Numbered from the stretch's first letter, positions 1 to 7,856 are shown. The stretch: 64,000 bases of DNA from Microbacterium sp. MF43 (GCF_012847295.1 NZ_JABBDY010000001.1:558001-622000); one strand, 5' to 3'. Numbers and translations are program-made. Notes: generated by a model not told the origin, from the sequence alone.

Positions 1-1042
1 CCGCTGTCGCGAGCGGCGGCCGGGCACCTTCGACGGCGGAAGGGCGAGCCTCCGGATCCGCCTGCTCGGGGGGAGTGAAGGGGACCGTGGGAGTGGTCGC
101 CGCGGCATCCGTCTCCTCGTCGGACGCGCCGACCGACGCGCCGGCGACGGTCGCCGCGGCTACCGCCGTCGCCTCGAATCCGAGGGTGACGAGTCCTTCG
201 GTGACGGCCCGGGTCGACCGCGGCTCATCGGCGAGGGCACCGAGCTCCTGTTCGACCGACCGCATGGTGGGCCGCCGCTTGGGGTCGCTCGCGAGCATCT
301 TGCGCAGGAGCGGCGCCAGGGGCCCCGCATGCCGGGGCGCCGGATAGCCGCCGCGCGACACGCGGTGCAGGAGCGCCATGTGGTTGCTGTCGGTCCCGAA
401 CGGCGGTTCCCCTTCGACTGTGGCGTAGAGCGTGGCGCCGAGCGAGAACACATCCGAGGCGAAGCTGGTGGGCAGTCCGCGGGCGACCTCCGGCGCGAGA
501 TACGCCGGCGTGCCGTGCACGATCCCGGTCGCCGTGATCGTCGCGTCTCCGAGCGCATGCGAGATGCCGAAATCGCTGATCAACGCCGACCCGTCCGCCG
601 AGACCAGGATGTTCCCCGGCTTCACGTCGCGATGCACGATCTTGAGCGCGTGAGCCGCGGCGAGAGCCGAAGCGACCTCCGCGCCGATGCGGGCCGTCTC
701 GAGGGGAGTGAGAGATCCGTGCTCCCGGAGCAGGTCCGACAGCGGCGTGGACTCGACGAGCTGCATGACGATGCACGGCTGACCGTCGTGTTCGATCACG
801 TCGTAGACGGTGACAGCGTGCGGATGGTGAAGCCCCGCGGTGATCCGCGCTTCGCGCATGGCGCGACCCGTCGCCCGCTGACGGTCGTCTTCACTCAGTT
901 CGGGCTGTGTCCGCAGCATCTTCAGGGCCACCGGACGCTGCAGGCGCGTGTCCCACGCCTGCCACACGATCCCCATGCCGCCCGCGCCGAGCATCTTGGC
1001 CAGCCGGTACCGGTCGGCGACGAGTGCGGGTGGAGTGCTCAT
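1..1042 (-). CDS. Serine/threonine protein kinase, PknB type (C-terminus cut by window edge)
   Basis: Cytoplasmic Hanks-type kinase domain that would phosphorylate Ser/Thr on target proteins. Visible motifs: glycine loop GAGGMG at residues 19-24, VALK with catalytic Lys41, HRDVKPGN with His137-Arg138-Asp139, and DFG at 157-159. The domain ends near residue 275. An Ala/Thr/Pro-rich linker follows and runs off the window, so any membrane segment or sensor domain lies outside. The start is the ATG at 1042, giving MSTPPALVADRY, the usual short N-terminus of this family. A 19-bp tandem repeat lies just upstream. The family call is secure; the substrate is unknown. Confidence 0.93.
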   Translation of the reverse strand, partial: MSTPPALVADRYRLAKMLGAGGMGIVWQAWDTRLQRPVALKMLRTQPELSEDDRQRATGRAMREARITAGLHHPHAVTVYDVIEHDGQPCIVMQLVESTPLSDLLREHGSLTPLETARIGAEVASALAAAHALKIVHRDVKPGNILVSADGSALISDFGISHALGDATITATGIVHGTPAYLAPEVARGLPTSFASDVFSLGATLYATVEGEPPFGTDSNHMALLHRVSRGGYPAPRHAGPLAPLLRKMLASDPKRRPTMRSVEQELGALADEPRSTRAVTEGLVTLGFEATAVAAATVAGASVGASDEETDAAATTPTVPFTPPEQADPEARPSAVEGARPPLATA

Positions 1043-1045
1043 GAT

Positions 1046-1083
1046 GGTGCGCTGTTCGGGAGGTGGTGCGCTGCTCGGGAGGC
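1046..1083. repeat. 19-bp tandem repeat, two copies, in the kinase leader
   Basis: Two adjacent 19-bp units (1046-1064 and 1065-1083) differ at two positions. They begin 4 bases upstream of the kinase start codon on the minus strand, so they would lie in its leader or promoter. Function unknown; this may be simple slippage. Confidence 0.6.
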
Positions 1084-1200
1084 GGCGCACGGACGGTGGG
1101 CGTCGTCCGAGAGTCGCGCATCGATGCGGCGCACCCCAGGGGGTTGCATCCGCTGCGCGGGTATGAAAGGCCGCGAGCGTCGTGCTCGTCCGGCCGAGCG

Positions 1201-2376
1201 CTAGGAGAGTTCGCGAGCGACCGCGACGAAGTGCGGAAGCGCCCGCTCGATCGTCTCCATCGTCGCGGTGAGTGAGATCCGGAAGTGCTGCGGCTGATCG
1301 AACAGGGTCCCGGGCATGGGGAAGACACCGCGTGCGGCGAGGGCATCGCAGAAGGCGGCCGCGTCGCCGCCGGGAGCCTTCCCCCACAGGTAGAAGGTGC
1401 CTTCGGGGCGCGTGACCTCGACGCCGGCATCGACGAGCGCGCCGTACATGCGGTCGCGCTTGCGGGTGAGCTCGGCCATGTCGAGCGAGAGTCGCTCGAG
1501 GTCCGGGACGGCGTACTGCATCACCGCGTCGGGAAAGCCCCAGCCGATCGCCAGGCCGAGCGGCATCATCGCCGCCCGCAGTTCTTCTCTGTCGGCGGGG
1601 GGCAGCAGCGGAGAGAGGGCCAGGTACCCGATGCGCTGTCCGGGCGCGAGCAGCACCTTGGCGTAGCTGTAGCCGATGACCGTCCACGGGTACGATCCCG
1701 CGGGGCTCGCGAAGGGAATGTCGTCGAACCGGATGCGCCGGTAGGGCTCGTCCGACACGATCCAGATCCGGTGGCCGTGGGTGGCGGATGCCTCGCCCAG
1801 CGTCGCGGCGAGAGCATCCCACGTCGCCTTCGGGAAGACCCGCCCGGTGGGGTTCGACGGCGAATTGACGACGACGATCCGGGTGCGCGGGGTGATGGCG
1901 CGAGCGATCGCGTCGATGTCGAGGTCGAACGTGACCGGGTCGAGCGATGCGCGCACCGGCACGAGGTCGGCGATCAGGAGCATGGGCTCGTAGCAGAACC
2001 AGCCGGGCACGGGGATCACGACGTCGTCACCGGGGTCGGTGAGGAGCGCGAACGCGAGCTGGAGCGCGCCGAAAGCTCCCTGGGTCATCGCGATGTCGGC
2101 GGGCTCGAAGGGGAGACCCAGCTCGTCGCGCAGCCCGGCGGCTACGGCATCCTGCGCCTCCTGCTCGCTCGTCTTGTACGCGAACCAGTCGACCGACTGC
2201 GGCTCGAGGTGCTTGCGGATCGCGGCGGCGAGGCCCGGCAGGGGGAACTCGTGGGGGTTGCCGAACGTGAAGTCGAGCGCGTCGGGCTCGGCGGTGAGAC
2301 CGTTCATCTTCGCGAGGAAGTCGGTGACGACGTCGACGGACGCCTTCGCTCCGCTCGCGCGCGCGGACATGACCAT
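1201..2376 (-). CDS. Class I/II PLP-dependent aminotransferase
   Basis: Fold-type I aminotransferase of 391 residues, the usual length. Visible are NSPSNPTGR (substrate carboxylate and PLP contacts), SDEPYRRIRF (PLP-binding Asp and Tyr), and SYAKVLLAPGQRIG, whose Lys should form the Schiff base. The closest sense is an aspartate aminotransferase-like or cysteine-S-conjugate-type enzyme; substrate cannot be read from the sequence. The N-terminus MVMSAR allows a second in-frame ATG two codons later (2370), with a G-rich Shine-Dalgarno ahead of both. It appears monocistronic and is transcribed away from the DUF2200 gene across a 339-bp gap. Confidence 0.9.
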   Translation of the reverse strand: MVMSARASGAKASVDVVTDFLAKMNGLTAEPDALDFTFGNPHEFPLPGLAAAIRKHLEPQSVDWFAYKTSEQEAQDAVAAGLRDELGLPFEPADIAMTQGAFGALQLAFALLTDPGDDVVIPVPGWFCYEPMLLIADLVPVRASLDPVTFDLDIDAIARAITPRTRIVVVNSPSNPTGRVFPKATWDALAATLGEASATHGHRIWIVSDEPYRRIRFDDIPFASPAGSYPWTVIGYSYAKVLLAPGQRIGYLALSPLLPPADREELRAAMMPLGLAIGWGFPDAVMQYAVPDLERLSLDMAELTRKRDRMYGALVDAGVEVTRPEGTFYLWGKAPGGDAAAFCDALAARGVFPMPGTLFDQPQHFRISLTATMETIERALPHFVAVARELS

Positions 2377-2642
2377 GGTGAACCCCCTTGTCCCCAGTGC
2401 TGCGGTCAGCCTTTCAGCGGGTGCCCGCGCGCGTCAACCGCCACCGGTGCGCGGCTGGCGCGGCGATCGGCGTCTTCCCGGTCGGGCAGCGCCCGCGCAG
2501 TGCGCCCCGCTTTTACCAGCAGGCCGGATCGTCTGTCAACGGGAAGTTGTCGACGGATGCCTCGGCATACTCTTGCGGAGCAGTGATGCGCGGTGCGGTC
2601 GAGGGTCGGTATTCGGGTCCGGTCAATCTCCTGCAGCAGCGC

Positions 2643-2679
2643 GATGGCCCCGGCGGGCGGGCACCCGCCCGGGGCCATC
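2643..2679. terminator. Long G+C hairpin without a U-tract
   Basis: Outer stem GATGGCCCC (2643-2651) pairs with GGGGCCATC (2671-2679), with a second G-rich/C-rich stem inside. It lies between divergent genes, so it is not an ordinary gene-end terminator. It may insulate the DUF2200 promoter just downstream. Confidence 0.4.
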
Positions 2680-2703
2680 ACTGTCTCCGGCGGCGGGCGG
2701 CGC

Positions 2704-2709
2704 TACGCT
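2704..2709 (+). promoter_or_regulatory. -10 TACGCT, leaderless, DUF2200 gene
   Basis: TANNNT hexamer followed by 6 bases and the GTG at 2716. Confidence 0.65.
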
Positions 2710-2715
2710 GGCCCG

Positions 2716-3060
2716 GTGCACCGCGTCTTCAGCCTCAGCTTCGCCAAGGTGTATCCGCTGTACGTCGCGAAGGTGGAGAAGAAGGGGCGCACGGTCGCCG
2801 AGCTCGATGAGGTCATCGAGTGGCTCACCGGATTCGACGACGCGCGCCTGCGACACCACCTCGACGCGGGCACGACCTTCGAGGACTTCTTCGCCGACGC
2901 CCAGCTCAACCCCGCGGCATCGGCCATCACCGGCGTGATCTGCGGCATGCGCGTCGAGGAGATCGAGGATCCCCTCATGCAGAAGATCCGGTACCTCGAC
3001 AAGCTCGTGGACGAGCTCGCCAAGGGGCGACCGATGCACAAGGTGCTCCGCGCGGCCTGA
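2716..3060 (+). CDS. DUF2200 family protein
   Basis: Small cytoplasmic protein of 114 residues, full length for DUF2200. The conserved blocks are all present: FAKVYPLYVAKVEKKGRT near the start, IEWLTGFD, the FADAQLNP / ITGVICGMRVEEIEDP segment, and LMQKIRYLDKLVDELAKG at the end. Biochemical function is unknown. The GTG at 2716 is chosen because family members start directly at MHRVF and because it lies 6 bases after a -10 hexamer. It stands alone, 51 bp ahead of the NYN gene. Confidence 0.92.
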   Translation: MHRVFSLSFAKVYPLYVAKVEKKGRTVAELDEVIEWLTGFDDARLRHHLDAGTTFEDFFADAQLNPAASAITGVICGMRVEEIEDPLMQKIRYLDKLVDELAKGRPMHKVLRAA

Positions 3061-3111
3061 GGTCGGCTGATACGGTCGGGATCGCACGGGCCGGCGAGCA
3101 GGGGAGTGAAC

Positions 3112-3666
3112 GTGGCGGAGCGCAAGAGCTGGGTGCTCGTGGACGGCGAGAACATCGACGCCACGCTCGGCGGGTCGATCCTCGGACGTCGGCCGCAGCC
3201 CGACGAGCGCCCGCGCTGGGACCGTCTCCTGTCGTTCGTCGCGGAGCGCTGGCAGCAGCCGTCGCAGGGGCTCTTCTTCCTCAACGCCAGCTCGCACCTC
3301 CCGATGCCGTTCGTGCAGGCGCTCCTCGCCCTCGGCTACCAGCCGGTGCCGCTGTCGGGTGCGCCCGACGAGAAGGTCGTCGACATCGCGATCCAGCGCA
3401 CGCTGCGCGCACTGGCCGATCGCGACGACGATGTCGTGCTGGTCAGTCACGATCGCGATTTCGTCGATGACCTCGGACGCCTCGCCGGCGGGGAGCGCCG
3501 CGTCGGCGTGCTGGGGTTCCACGAGTTCCGAAGTGCCGAGTTCGGCGCCATCCCGGGAGTCGAGCTGTTCGACATCGAGTACGACGCGGACGCGTTCGAC
3601 GCTCCGCTGCCGCGCGTCCGCGTCATTCCGATCGACGAATTCGACCCGACCGCCTTCCTGCGCTGA
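3112..3666 (+). CDS. NYN domain protein, putative PIN-like nuclease
   Basis: 184-residue protein with a NYN (PIN-like) fold. The acidic signature VLVDGENID near the N-terminus and DDVVLVSHDRDF in the middle would form a metal-binding site, as in YacP-, LabA- or MARF1-type RNases; nuclease activity is inferred from the fold. The rest of the chain shows no second domain. A GTG two codons upstream (3106) is possible, but it would overlap the Shine-Dalgarno AGGGGAG, so 3112 is preferred. Partners are not evident from the neighbours. Confidence 0.85.
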   Translation: MAERKSWVLVDGENIDATLGGSILGRRPQPDERPRWDRLLSFVAERWQQPSQGLFFLNASSHLPMPFVQALLALGYQPVPLSGAPDEKVVDIAIQRTLRALADRDDDVVLVSHDRDFVDDLGRLAGGERRVGVLGFHEFRSAEFGAIPGVELFDIEYDADAFDAPLPRVRVIPIDEFDPTAFLR

Positions 3667-3754
3667 CCAGAGTCCCGTCGTGGTGGTTCGGGGCGGATGC
3701 CTCGACCTGACCGACTCTCCAGGTGGCGGGCGCGGGTGGCGTCACGGAGGAATG

Positions 3755-3770
3755 TCGTAGGTATGTTCTA
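3755..3770 (+). promoter_or_regulatory. Candidate LexA (SOS) box
   Basis: TCGTAG-GTAT-GTTCTA matches the actinobacterial LexA consensus TCGAAC-N4-GTTCGA at 9 of 12 positions. It overlaps by two bases the -10 hexamer of the DUF222-HNH gene (3769-3774), the right place for repression. Basis: motif match only. Confidence 0.5.
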
Positions 3771-3774
3771 AAGT
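3769..3774 (+). promoter_or_regulatory. -10 TAAAGT, leaderless, DUF222-HNH gene
   Basis: TANNNT hexamer followed by 6 bases and the ATG at 3781. Confidence 0.6.
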
Positions 3775-3780
3775 CGAGCC

Positions 3781-5049
3781 ATGTTCATCGCAGGCGATTC
3801 CCCGGTCCCGGTGCCGGACGCCCTCGATCGCGTGATCGAGATCGCCGACTACATGTCGATCATCGCCGCCCAGCGGCTGGAGCGGATCGACGCCATGCGT
3901 CGAGAGGCCCTTGCCGAGGCGGCGGCCTTCGGGCGTGAGCTCACGCCCGTCGTCGAGCGCGGGATCCGCCTCGAGCTGGCCGCGGCCCTGCGTGTCACCG
4001 AATACGTCGCCGACGACCTGCTGCACCTCGCCGAGGCCCTCGTCCAGCGATACCCGGCGGTGCTCGATTCGCTCGCCGGCGCGCGGGTGACCGAGCAGCA
4101 CGCGCGGATCCTGGTGTCCAGCCTCGATGCCGTCGAGTCGGAGCTGCGCGGCATCCTGCTGCCCGACGCGCTCGCCGAGGCCGAGGCGCAGCCCGTCGGC
4201 ACGTTCCGCCGGCGCCTACGCGCGATGATCGACGCTGCGCGGTCGGTCACGCTCGCGCGCCGGCACGAGGAGGCGCTCGCGCATCGACGGGTCGCCATCG
4301 AGCCTGCCGAGGACGGAATGGCGTGGCTGCACGCGCTGATCCCCGCGGTCGAGGCTCGTGCGATCCATTCTCGTGTGACCGCGATGGCCAAGGCGATCGC
4401 CTCTCATCCCGACGAGAGCCGCAGTCTCGACCAGACCCGCGCCGATGTGGTGTGCGATCTCCTCATCGAGGGTGACACCGCCGGGCACCCGGCGGAAGCG
4501 CGAGGCATCCGTGCGACGGTGGCGGTCACCGTGCCGGCGCTGGCCCTTCTCGCCGCTGATGACGACGAGCGCGACCGCCGCGGGCATGCGCCGGCCAGCG
4601 TCGAAGGGATCGGCCCCATCCCGCTCGATGAGGCCAAGCGGCTCTGCGCAGGAGCGGAGGGATGGATGCGGGTCCTCACCCACCCCGAGACGGGCGCCGT
4701 TCTCTCGGTCGGTCGTGACCAGTATCGACCACCGCCGGGCATGCGTCGGCTGATTCGCTGGAGAGCGGGGAGATGTATGGCGCCGGGGTGCGGAGTGCCT
4801 GCGTCACGATGTGAGATCGATCACACGGTCGCGTGGCAGGACGGAGGACCGACGTCGCTGTTCAACGCGGCCCCACTGTGCACCGGGCACCACACCGTCA
4901 AGCATCACGGGGGTTGGACGGTAGAACAGGTCCCCGGGAGCGGCGGCGCGCTGTTGTGGACCTCGCCGGCGGGCCGCAGATACCTCGTCCAGCCCGAGCG
5001 CCCGCTTCCCGTGTTCCGTCCCTCCTCGGCAGCGGATGCGCCGTTCTGA
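3781..5049 (+). CDS. DUF222 domain HNH endonuclease
   Basis: 422-residue protein of the DUF222-HNH (13E12 repeat-like) family, abundant and multicopy in Actinobacteria. An all-helical DUF222 domain fills roughly residues 1-300. The C-terminal HNH domain shows a Cys pair in CMAPGC, then CEIDHTVAWQDGG and CTGHHTVKH, so the metal-binding and catalytic His/Asn residues look intact. DNA cleavage is expected from the fold; the biological role is unresolved. It starts at ATG 3781 behind a leaderless -10 and a possible LexA box, suggesting damage induction. Its final codons form the first copy of a short direct repeat. Confidence 0.9.
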   Translation: MFIAGDSPVPVPDALDRVIEIADYMSIIAAQRLERIDAMRREALAEAAAFGRELTPVVERGIRLELAAALRVTEYVADDLLHLAEALVQRYPAVLDSLAGARVTEQHARILVSSLDAVESELRGILLPDALAEAEAQPVGTFRRRLRAMIDAARSVTLARRHEEALAHRRVAIEPAEDGMAWLHALIPAVEARAIHSRVTAMAKAIASHPDESRSLDQTRADVVCDLLIEGDTAGHPAEARGIRATVAVTVPALALLAADDDERDRRGHAPASVEGIGPIPLDEAKRLCAGAEGWMRVLTHPETGAVLSVGRDQYRPPPGMRRLIRWRAGRCMAPGCGVPASRCEIDHTVAWQDGGPTSLFNAAPLCTGHHTVKHHGGWTVEQVPGSGGALLWTSPAGRRYLVQPERPLPVFRPSSAADAPF

Positions 5050-5110
5050 CGCCCGAGGACGCGCCGTGCTGACGCCCCCGGGTCCCCGGTGCGCCGTGCT
5101 GACACCCCCG
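5038..5110. repeat. Three imperfect 20-bp direct repeats at the end of the DUF222 gene
   Basis: Copies at 5038-5057, 5061-5080 and 5091-5110 share GCGCCGT-CTGAC followed by a C-rich end. The first overlaps the stop codon of the DUF222-HNH gene; the others are noncoding. Possibly partial duplication of the gene end. Confidence 0.6.
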
Positions 5111-5150
5111 GATGCGGGGCTGGCCACGGTGCTGATCCTGACCGCAGACG

Positions 5151-5185
5151 CGCAGAGACCCCAGGGAAGCCCCGGGGTCTCTGCG
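5151..5185. terminator. Hairpin terminator between convergent genes
   Basis: Perfect 12-bp stem CGCAGAGACCCC (5151-5162) and GGGGTCTCTGCG (5174-5185) with an 11-base loop. It lies 12 bp after the transglycosylase stop (minus strand) and about 100 bp after the DUF222 stop (plus strand). No U-tract, as is common in high-GC actinobacteria. Confidence 0.75.
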
Positions 5186-5197
5186 AACGGACTGGAC

Positions 5198-6205
5198 TCA
5201 GTACCAGCCGACCGACTGCGAGTGCGACCATGCGCCGCACGGCGAGCCGTAACGGCCCGAGATGTAGCCGAGGCCCCAGCGGATCTGGGTCGCGGCGTTC
5301 GTCTGCCAGTCAGCGCCGGCGCTGCCCATCTTGCTGCCGGGGAGGGCCTGCGGGATTCCGTACGCGCCGCTCGACGAGTTGTAGGCGCGGTAGTTCCAGC
5401 CGGACTCCTTGTTCCACAGCGAGACGAGGCACGAGAACTGGTCGCCGCCCCACCCGTAGCTGCCGAGCATGCTCCGCGCGATGGCCTGCGCCTCCGCCGG
5501 GCTTGCACCGCCGCCGGCGGGAACCGGCGCGGAACCGCCACCGCCCGAAGACGACGACTGAGACTGCGACTGGGCGGCCTCGGCCGCCTGGGCGGCTGCG
5601 GCTTCCGCCGCCGCCTTCTCGGCGGCCGCGCGGGCCTCCGCCTCGCGCTTGGCCTTCGCGGCCGCCTCACGCTCGGTCTTCAGCTTCTTCGCGGCGTCGA
5701 GACTCGCCCGCAGATCGGCGACCTCGGCTTCGACCGACGCGATGAGCGCCGTCACGTCGTCGGTGAGATCCGGCACGAGGGGAGCGGGCAGGTCCAGGCC
5801 GCCCGCGAGGCGCTCAGCGGCGGCGCCGAGCTTGGAGGTGTCGATGGTGGTGTCGGTGTCGCCGAGGTCGAGACCCGATGCCTTGACATCCGCGGTCACC
5901 GTGGCGGCGGCCGCGATCGTCACGTCGGCGACGTCCAGCGCATCATGCGCGGCGATCGAGATGGGGTCTGACCCCTCCGTCGTCACGGCGACCGTCGGTT
6001 CGGTCGGCATCGTGAAGGACGCCAGGGCGAACGTGCGGTCCGGACCGGCGGCTTCCGCCTGCGAGAGCGGCGCGGCCGTGGCCACACCGGCCGTCGCGAA
6101 GAGGCCGATGGCGAGGCCGGCGCTGACGATGGCGGTTCGCCTCTGCTGGCGCCGGCGGGCGCTGCGGGCACGACGAAGACGGGCAGAAGAAGAGCTGGAG
6201 CGCAT
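5198..6205 (-). CDS. Secreted lytic transglycosylase-like protein with coiled coil
   Basis: Exported cell-wall hydrolase of 335 residues. An Arg-rich n-region and hydrophobic core (AIVSAGLAIGLFATAGVATAA) form the signal peptide. A variable region and a long Ala/Glu/Lys coiled coil follow, then a Ser/Gly linker. The last 90 residues carry a transglycosylase fold: SLWNKESGWNYRAYN with the likely catalytic Glu, then SGAYGIPQALPGSKM. It should cleave glycan strands between MurNAc and GlcNAc. The ATG at 6205 is chosen because it begins the signal peptide; frames further upstream add nothing typical. A direct repeat resembling MtrA sites lies about 120 bp upstream. Confidence 0.85.
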   Translation of the reverse strand: MRSSSSSARLRRARSARRRQQRRTAIVSAGLAIGLFATAGVATAAPLSQAEAAGPDRTFALASFTMPTEPTVAVTTEGSDPISIAAHDALDVADVTIAAAATVTADVKASGLDLGDTDTTIDTSKLGAAAERLAGGLDLPAPLVPDLTDDVTALIASVEAEVADLRASLDAAKKLKTEREAAAKAKREAEARAAAEKAAAEAAAAQAAEAAQSQSQSSSSGGGGSAPVPAGGGASPAEAQAIARSMLGSYGWGGDQFSCLVSLWNKESGWNYRAYNSSSGAYGIPQALPGSKMGSAGADWQTNAATQIRWGLGYISGRYGSPCGAWSHSQSVGWY

Positions 6206-6316
6206 GAAGTAAACCGAGTTCCGTATCGTTTGCTGCGCCGTTCGGGTGGCGCCATCGTGCCTGCCAGGCGGGCACAAGTCCCCGAGTCTGCCTAGCTCGT
6301 CTGGACGGTTCCGGTG

Positions 6317-6333
6317 CGTTACCTGAACGTTAC
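6317..6333 (-). promoter_or_regulatory. Direct repeat GTAACG-N5-GTAACG upstream of the transglycosylase
   Basis: On the minus strand, GTAACG occurs twice with 11-bp periodicity (plus-strand CGTTAC at 6317-6322 and 6328-6333), 112-128 bp before the start codon. Tandem GTAAC-type repeats one helical turn apart resemble sites reported for the response regulator MtrA, which controls cell-wall hydrolases in Actinobacteria. Assignment is by resemblance. The rest of the 6206-6466 gap shows only a weak 6-bp hairpin at 6448-6465 after the DUF2510 stop. Confidence 0.45.
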
Positions 6334-6466
6334 ATGGGAGTCCCGACGCCGAAAATGGCTGATCAGCGAGCCTGCCGAGGCTCGAATAAGGGTGACTCGC
6401 CCGGATCGGGACGCCCGAGTGAGCGGGGTGCTCACCGGATCGCGCGCCCCCGAACGACCTCGGGGC

Positions 6467-7045
6467 TCACCCGAATCGGTAGTGGTCGGCGCTCGCGTTC
6501 ACCCACCCGGCGAAGCGCCGCGCCGAGGCATCCGCTCCCGCGGGAATCGCGACCGCCCAGACCTGTGCAGCACCCGTGACCACCAGGTACGTCAGGTCGC
6601 GGCGCACATCCCGGTTCAGGGTTCGCGGCGTGATGGCGCCGCCCGTTCCGACCAAGCGACGCTCGACGGCGTGGCGTGTGAAGGCCGGACTGCGCAGGAG
6701 CGCATCCCCCGAGTCCACGGACGCGCGCACCGAGCCGACGGGCTGGCTGAGGTCGCCCAGATGAATCCAGCGGTCATCGAGGACGACCCCTGCGAAGTCC
6801 TGCTCCCGCCCGCTGTAGCGCACCGCGGTCGTCCACTGCCTCCCGTCCCACCAGCGCTCCCTGCCGCGCTGATCGTCGTACCACCCTGCGGGCGCGACAC
6901 CGCTGCCGGCGGGGGCGGGGCCTCTGTGGAGTTCGGTGCGGTCCTCCCGCAGGTCGATGTACTCCTCCGTCCATCGCGCGCCGTCCCACCAGCGCTGCCT
7001 GCCGGTGCCGTCGTCGTACCAGCCCGGGGCCGGCTGCGTGTTCAT
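6467..7045 (-). CDS. Protein with two DUF2510 (WW-like) repeats
   Basis: 192 residues. Two copies of the DUF2510 motif lie in the first third: PGWYDDGTGRQRWWDGARWT and PAGWYDDQRGRERWWDGRQWT-like. DUF2510 is a short Trp-rich module common at the ends of actinobacterial envelope proteins, usually beside membrane segments. Here no membrane segment follows; the remaining 120 residues look like a soluble beta-rich domain of unknown function. It has a leaderless -10 6 bases before the ATG, is monocistronic, and lies divergent from the NUDIX gene with a shared 58-bp promoter region. Confidence 0.8.
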   Translation of the reverse strand: MNTQPAPGWYDDGTGRQRWWDGARWTEEYIDLREDRTELHRGPAPAGSGVAPAGWYDDQRGRERWWDGRQWTTAVRYSGREQDFAGVVLDDRWIHLGDLSQPVGSVRASVDSGDALLRSPAFTRHAVERRLVGTGGAITPRTLNRDVRRDLTYLVVTGAAQVWAVAIPAGADASARRFAGWVNASADHYRFG

Positions 7046-7051
7046 GCCACG

Positions 7052-7057
7052 AGGGTA
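7052..7057 (-). promoter_or_regulatory. -10 TACCCT, leaderless, DUF2510 gene
   Basis: Minus-strand TANNNT followed by 6 bases and the ATG at 7045. Confidence 0.65.
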
Positions 7058-7091
7058 ATCGCGTCACGCCCTCCCTGTCCGGGATCCGGCG

Positions 7092-7097
7092 TAGCCT
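7092..7097 (+). promoter_or_regulatory. -10 TAGCCT, leaderless, NUDIX gene
   Basis: Hexamer followed by 6 bases and the GTG at 7104. Confidence 0.7.
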
Positions 7098-7103
7098 GGC
7101 CGG

Positions 7104-7856
7104 GTGCCCGCCGATCCGACCTCGCAGAGCGCCCGCGACCAGCTGTCGGCGCTGGCCGACGTCGCGGCTCGCGATCGCCCCGGCTTTCCGCAGTTCGCCT
7201 CACTGCCCTCCAGTACGCGCGCGCGACCGGCAGCGGTCCTCGTGCTGTTCGGGGTCCTCGACTCGCTGCTGAGCGAGCGCGACCACGCGCGCGCCGTCTC
7301 GCGCGACCTCGACGTGCTCCTGCTCTCCCGTGCCTCGACCCTTCGGTCGCACGCGGGGCAGGTCGCTTTCCCCGGCGGTCGGCTCGACCCCGACGACGAC
7401 GGCCCTGTCGGCGCCGCCCTGCGCGAGGCGCGCGAGGAGACGGACCTCGACCCGTCCGGGGTCGAGGTGCTGGGCACGCTCGAGGATGTGCCGCTCGTCT
7501 ACTCCCAGCACCTCGTGACTCCGGTGCTGGGCTGGTGGCGGCATCCGTCCCCGGTCCGCGTTGTCGACCCGGCCGAGTCCGCCGACGTGTTCCGCGCTCC
7601 CGTCGCCGACCTGCTCGACCCTGCCCATCGCGGGTCGACCGTGATCCGCCGCGACGGCCAGGAGTGGCGCGGACCCGGGTTCCTCCTCCCTGGACCCGAC
7701 GGCGACCACCTCGTCTGGGGCTTCACCGGGATGCTGCTGGACGGACTCTTCGACCGGCTCGGGTGGACGGAGGCGTGGGATGCCTCGCGCGAGCTGCCGC
7801 TCGAACGGGCAGGGTTCGACGAGTCCGAAGCTCGCTCGGGAAGGTCCACGCGCTGA
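7104..7856 (+). CDS. NUDIX hydrolase, CoA pyrophosphatase-like
   Basis: 250-residue NUDIX protein. The CoA pyrophosphatase subgroup context is visible: LLLSRASTLRSHAGQVAFPGG leads into the NUDIX box, GGRLDPDDDGPVGAALREAREET. The REAREE catalytic core is intact. The residue after EET is Asp where the NUDIX consensus has Gly, so the loop after the catalytic helix is slightly unusual. Expected reaction: hydrolysis of CoA or a related nucleoside diphosphate derivative, with Mg or Mn. Leaderless start at 7104. The next gene (YcaQ-like) begins 55 bp downstream with its own promoter. Confidence 0.85.
   Translation: MPADPTSQSARDQLSALADVAARDRPGFPQFASLPSSTRARPAAVLVLFGVLDSLLSERDHARAVSRDLDVLLLSRASTLRSHAGQVAFPGGRLDPDDDGPVGAALREAREETDLDPSGVEVLGTLEDVPLVYSQHLVTPVLGWWRHPSPVRVVDPAESADVFRAPVADLLDPAHRGSTVIRRDGQEWRGPGFLLPGPDGDHLVWGFTGMLLDGLFDRLGWTEAWDASRELPLERAGFDESEARSGRSTR

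Larger units (their letters stand above)
2377..2715. other. Divergent intergenic region of 339 bp
   Basis: No convincing gene here. It holds the leader of the aminotransferase (minus), a G+C hairpin at 2643-2679, the -10 of the DUF2200 gene at 2704-2709, and one copy of the recurrent word GGATGCC at 2555-2561. An open frame continues upstream of the DUF2200 start from 2593, but its extra residues do not resemble the family. Confidence 0.6.

Noticed and set aside
2593-2715. N-terminal extension of the DUF2200 protein
   Set aside because: The extra 41 residues have no counterpart in the family, cross the hairpin and include the -10 at 2704.
3781-5049. Mobile intron or homing endonuclease element
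   Set aside because: The HNH domain belongs to a stand-alone DUF222 protein; no interrupted gene or intron structure surrounds it.
6206-6300. Possible ydaO-type (cyclic di-AMP) riboswitch before the transglycosylase
   Set aside because: Such switches often precede wall hydrolases, but the conserved blocks could not be matched here beyond short G-rich pieces.
6448-6465. Terminator after the DUF2510 gene
   Set aside because: Only a 6-bp stem without U-tract, directly after the stop; too weak to call as a separate feature.
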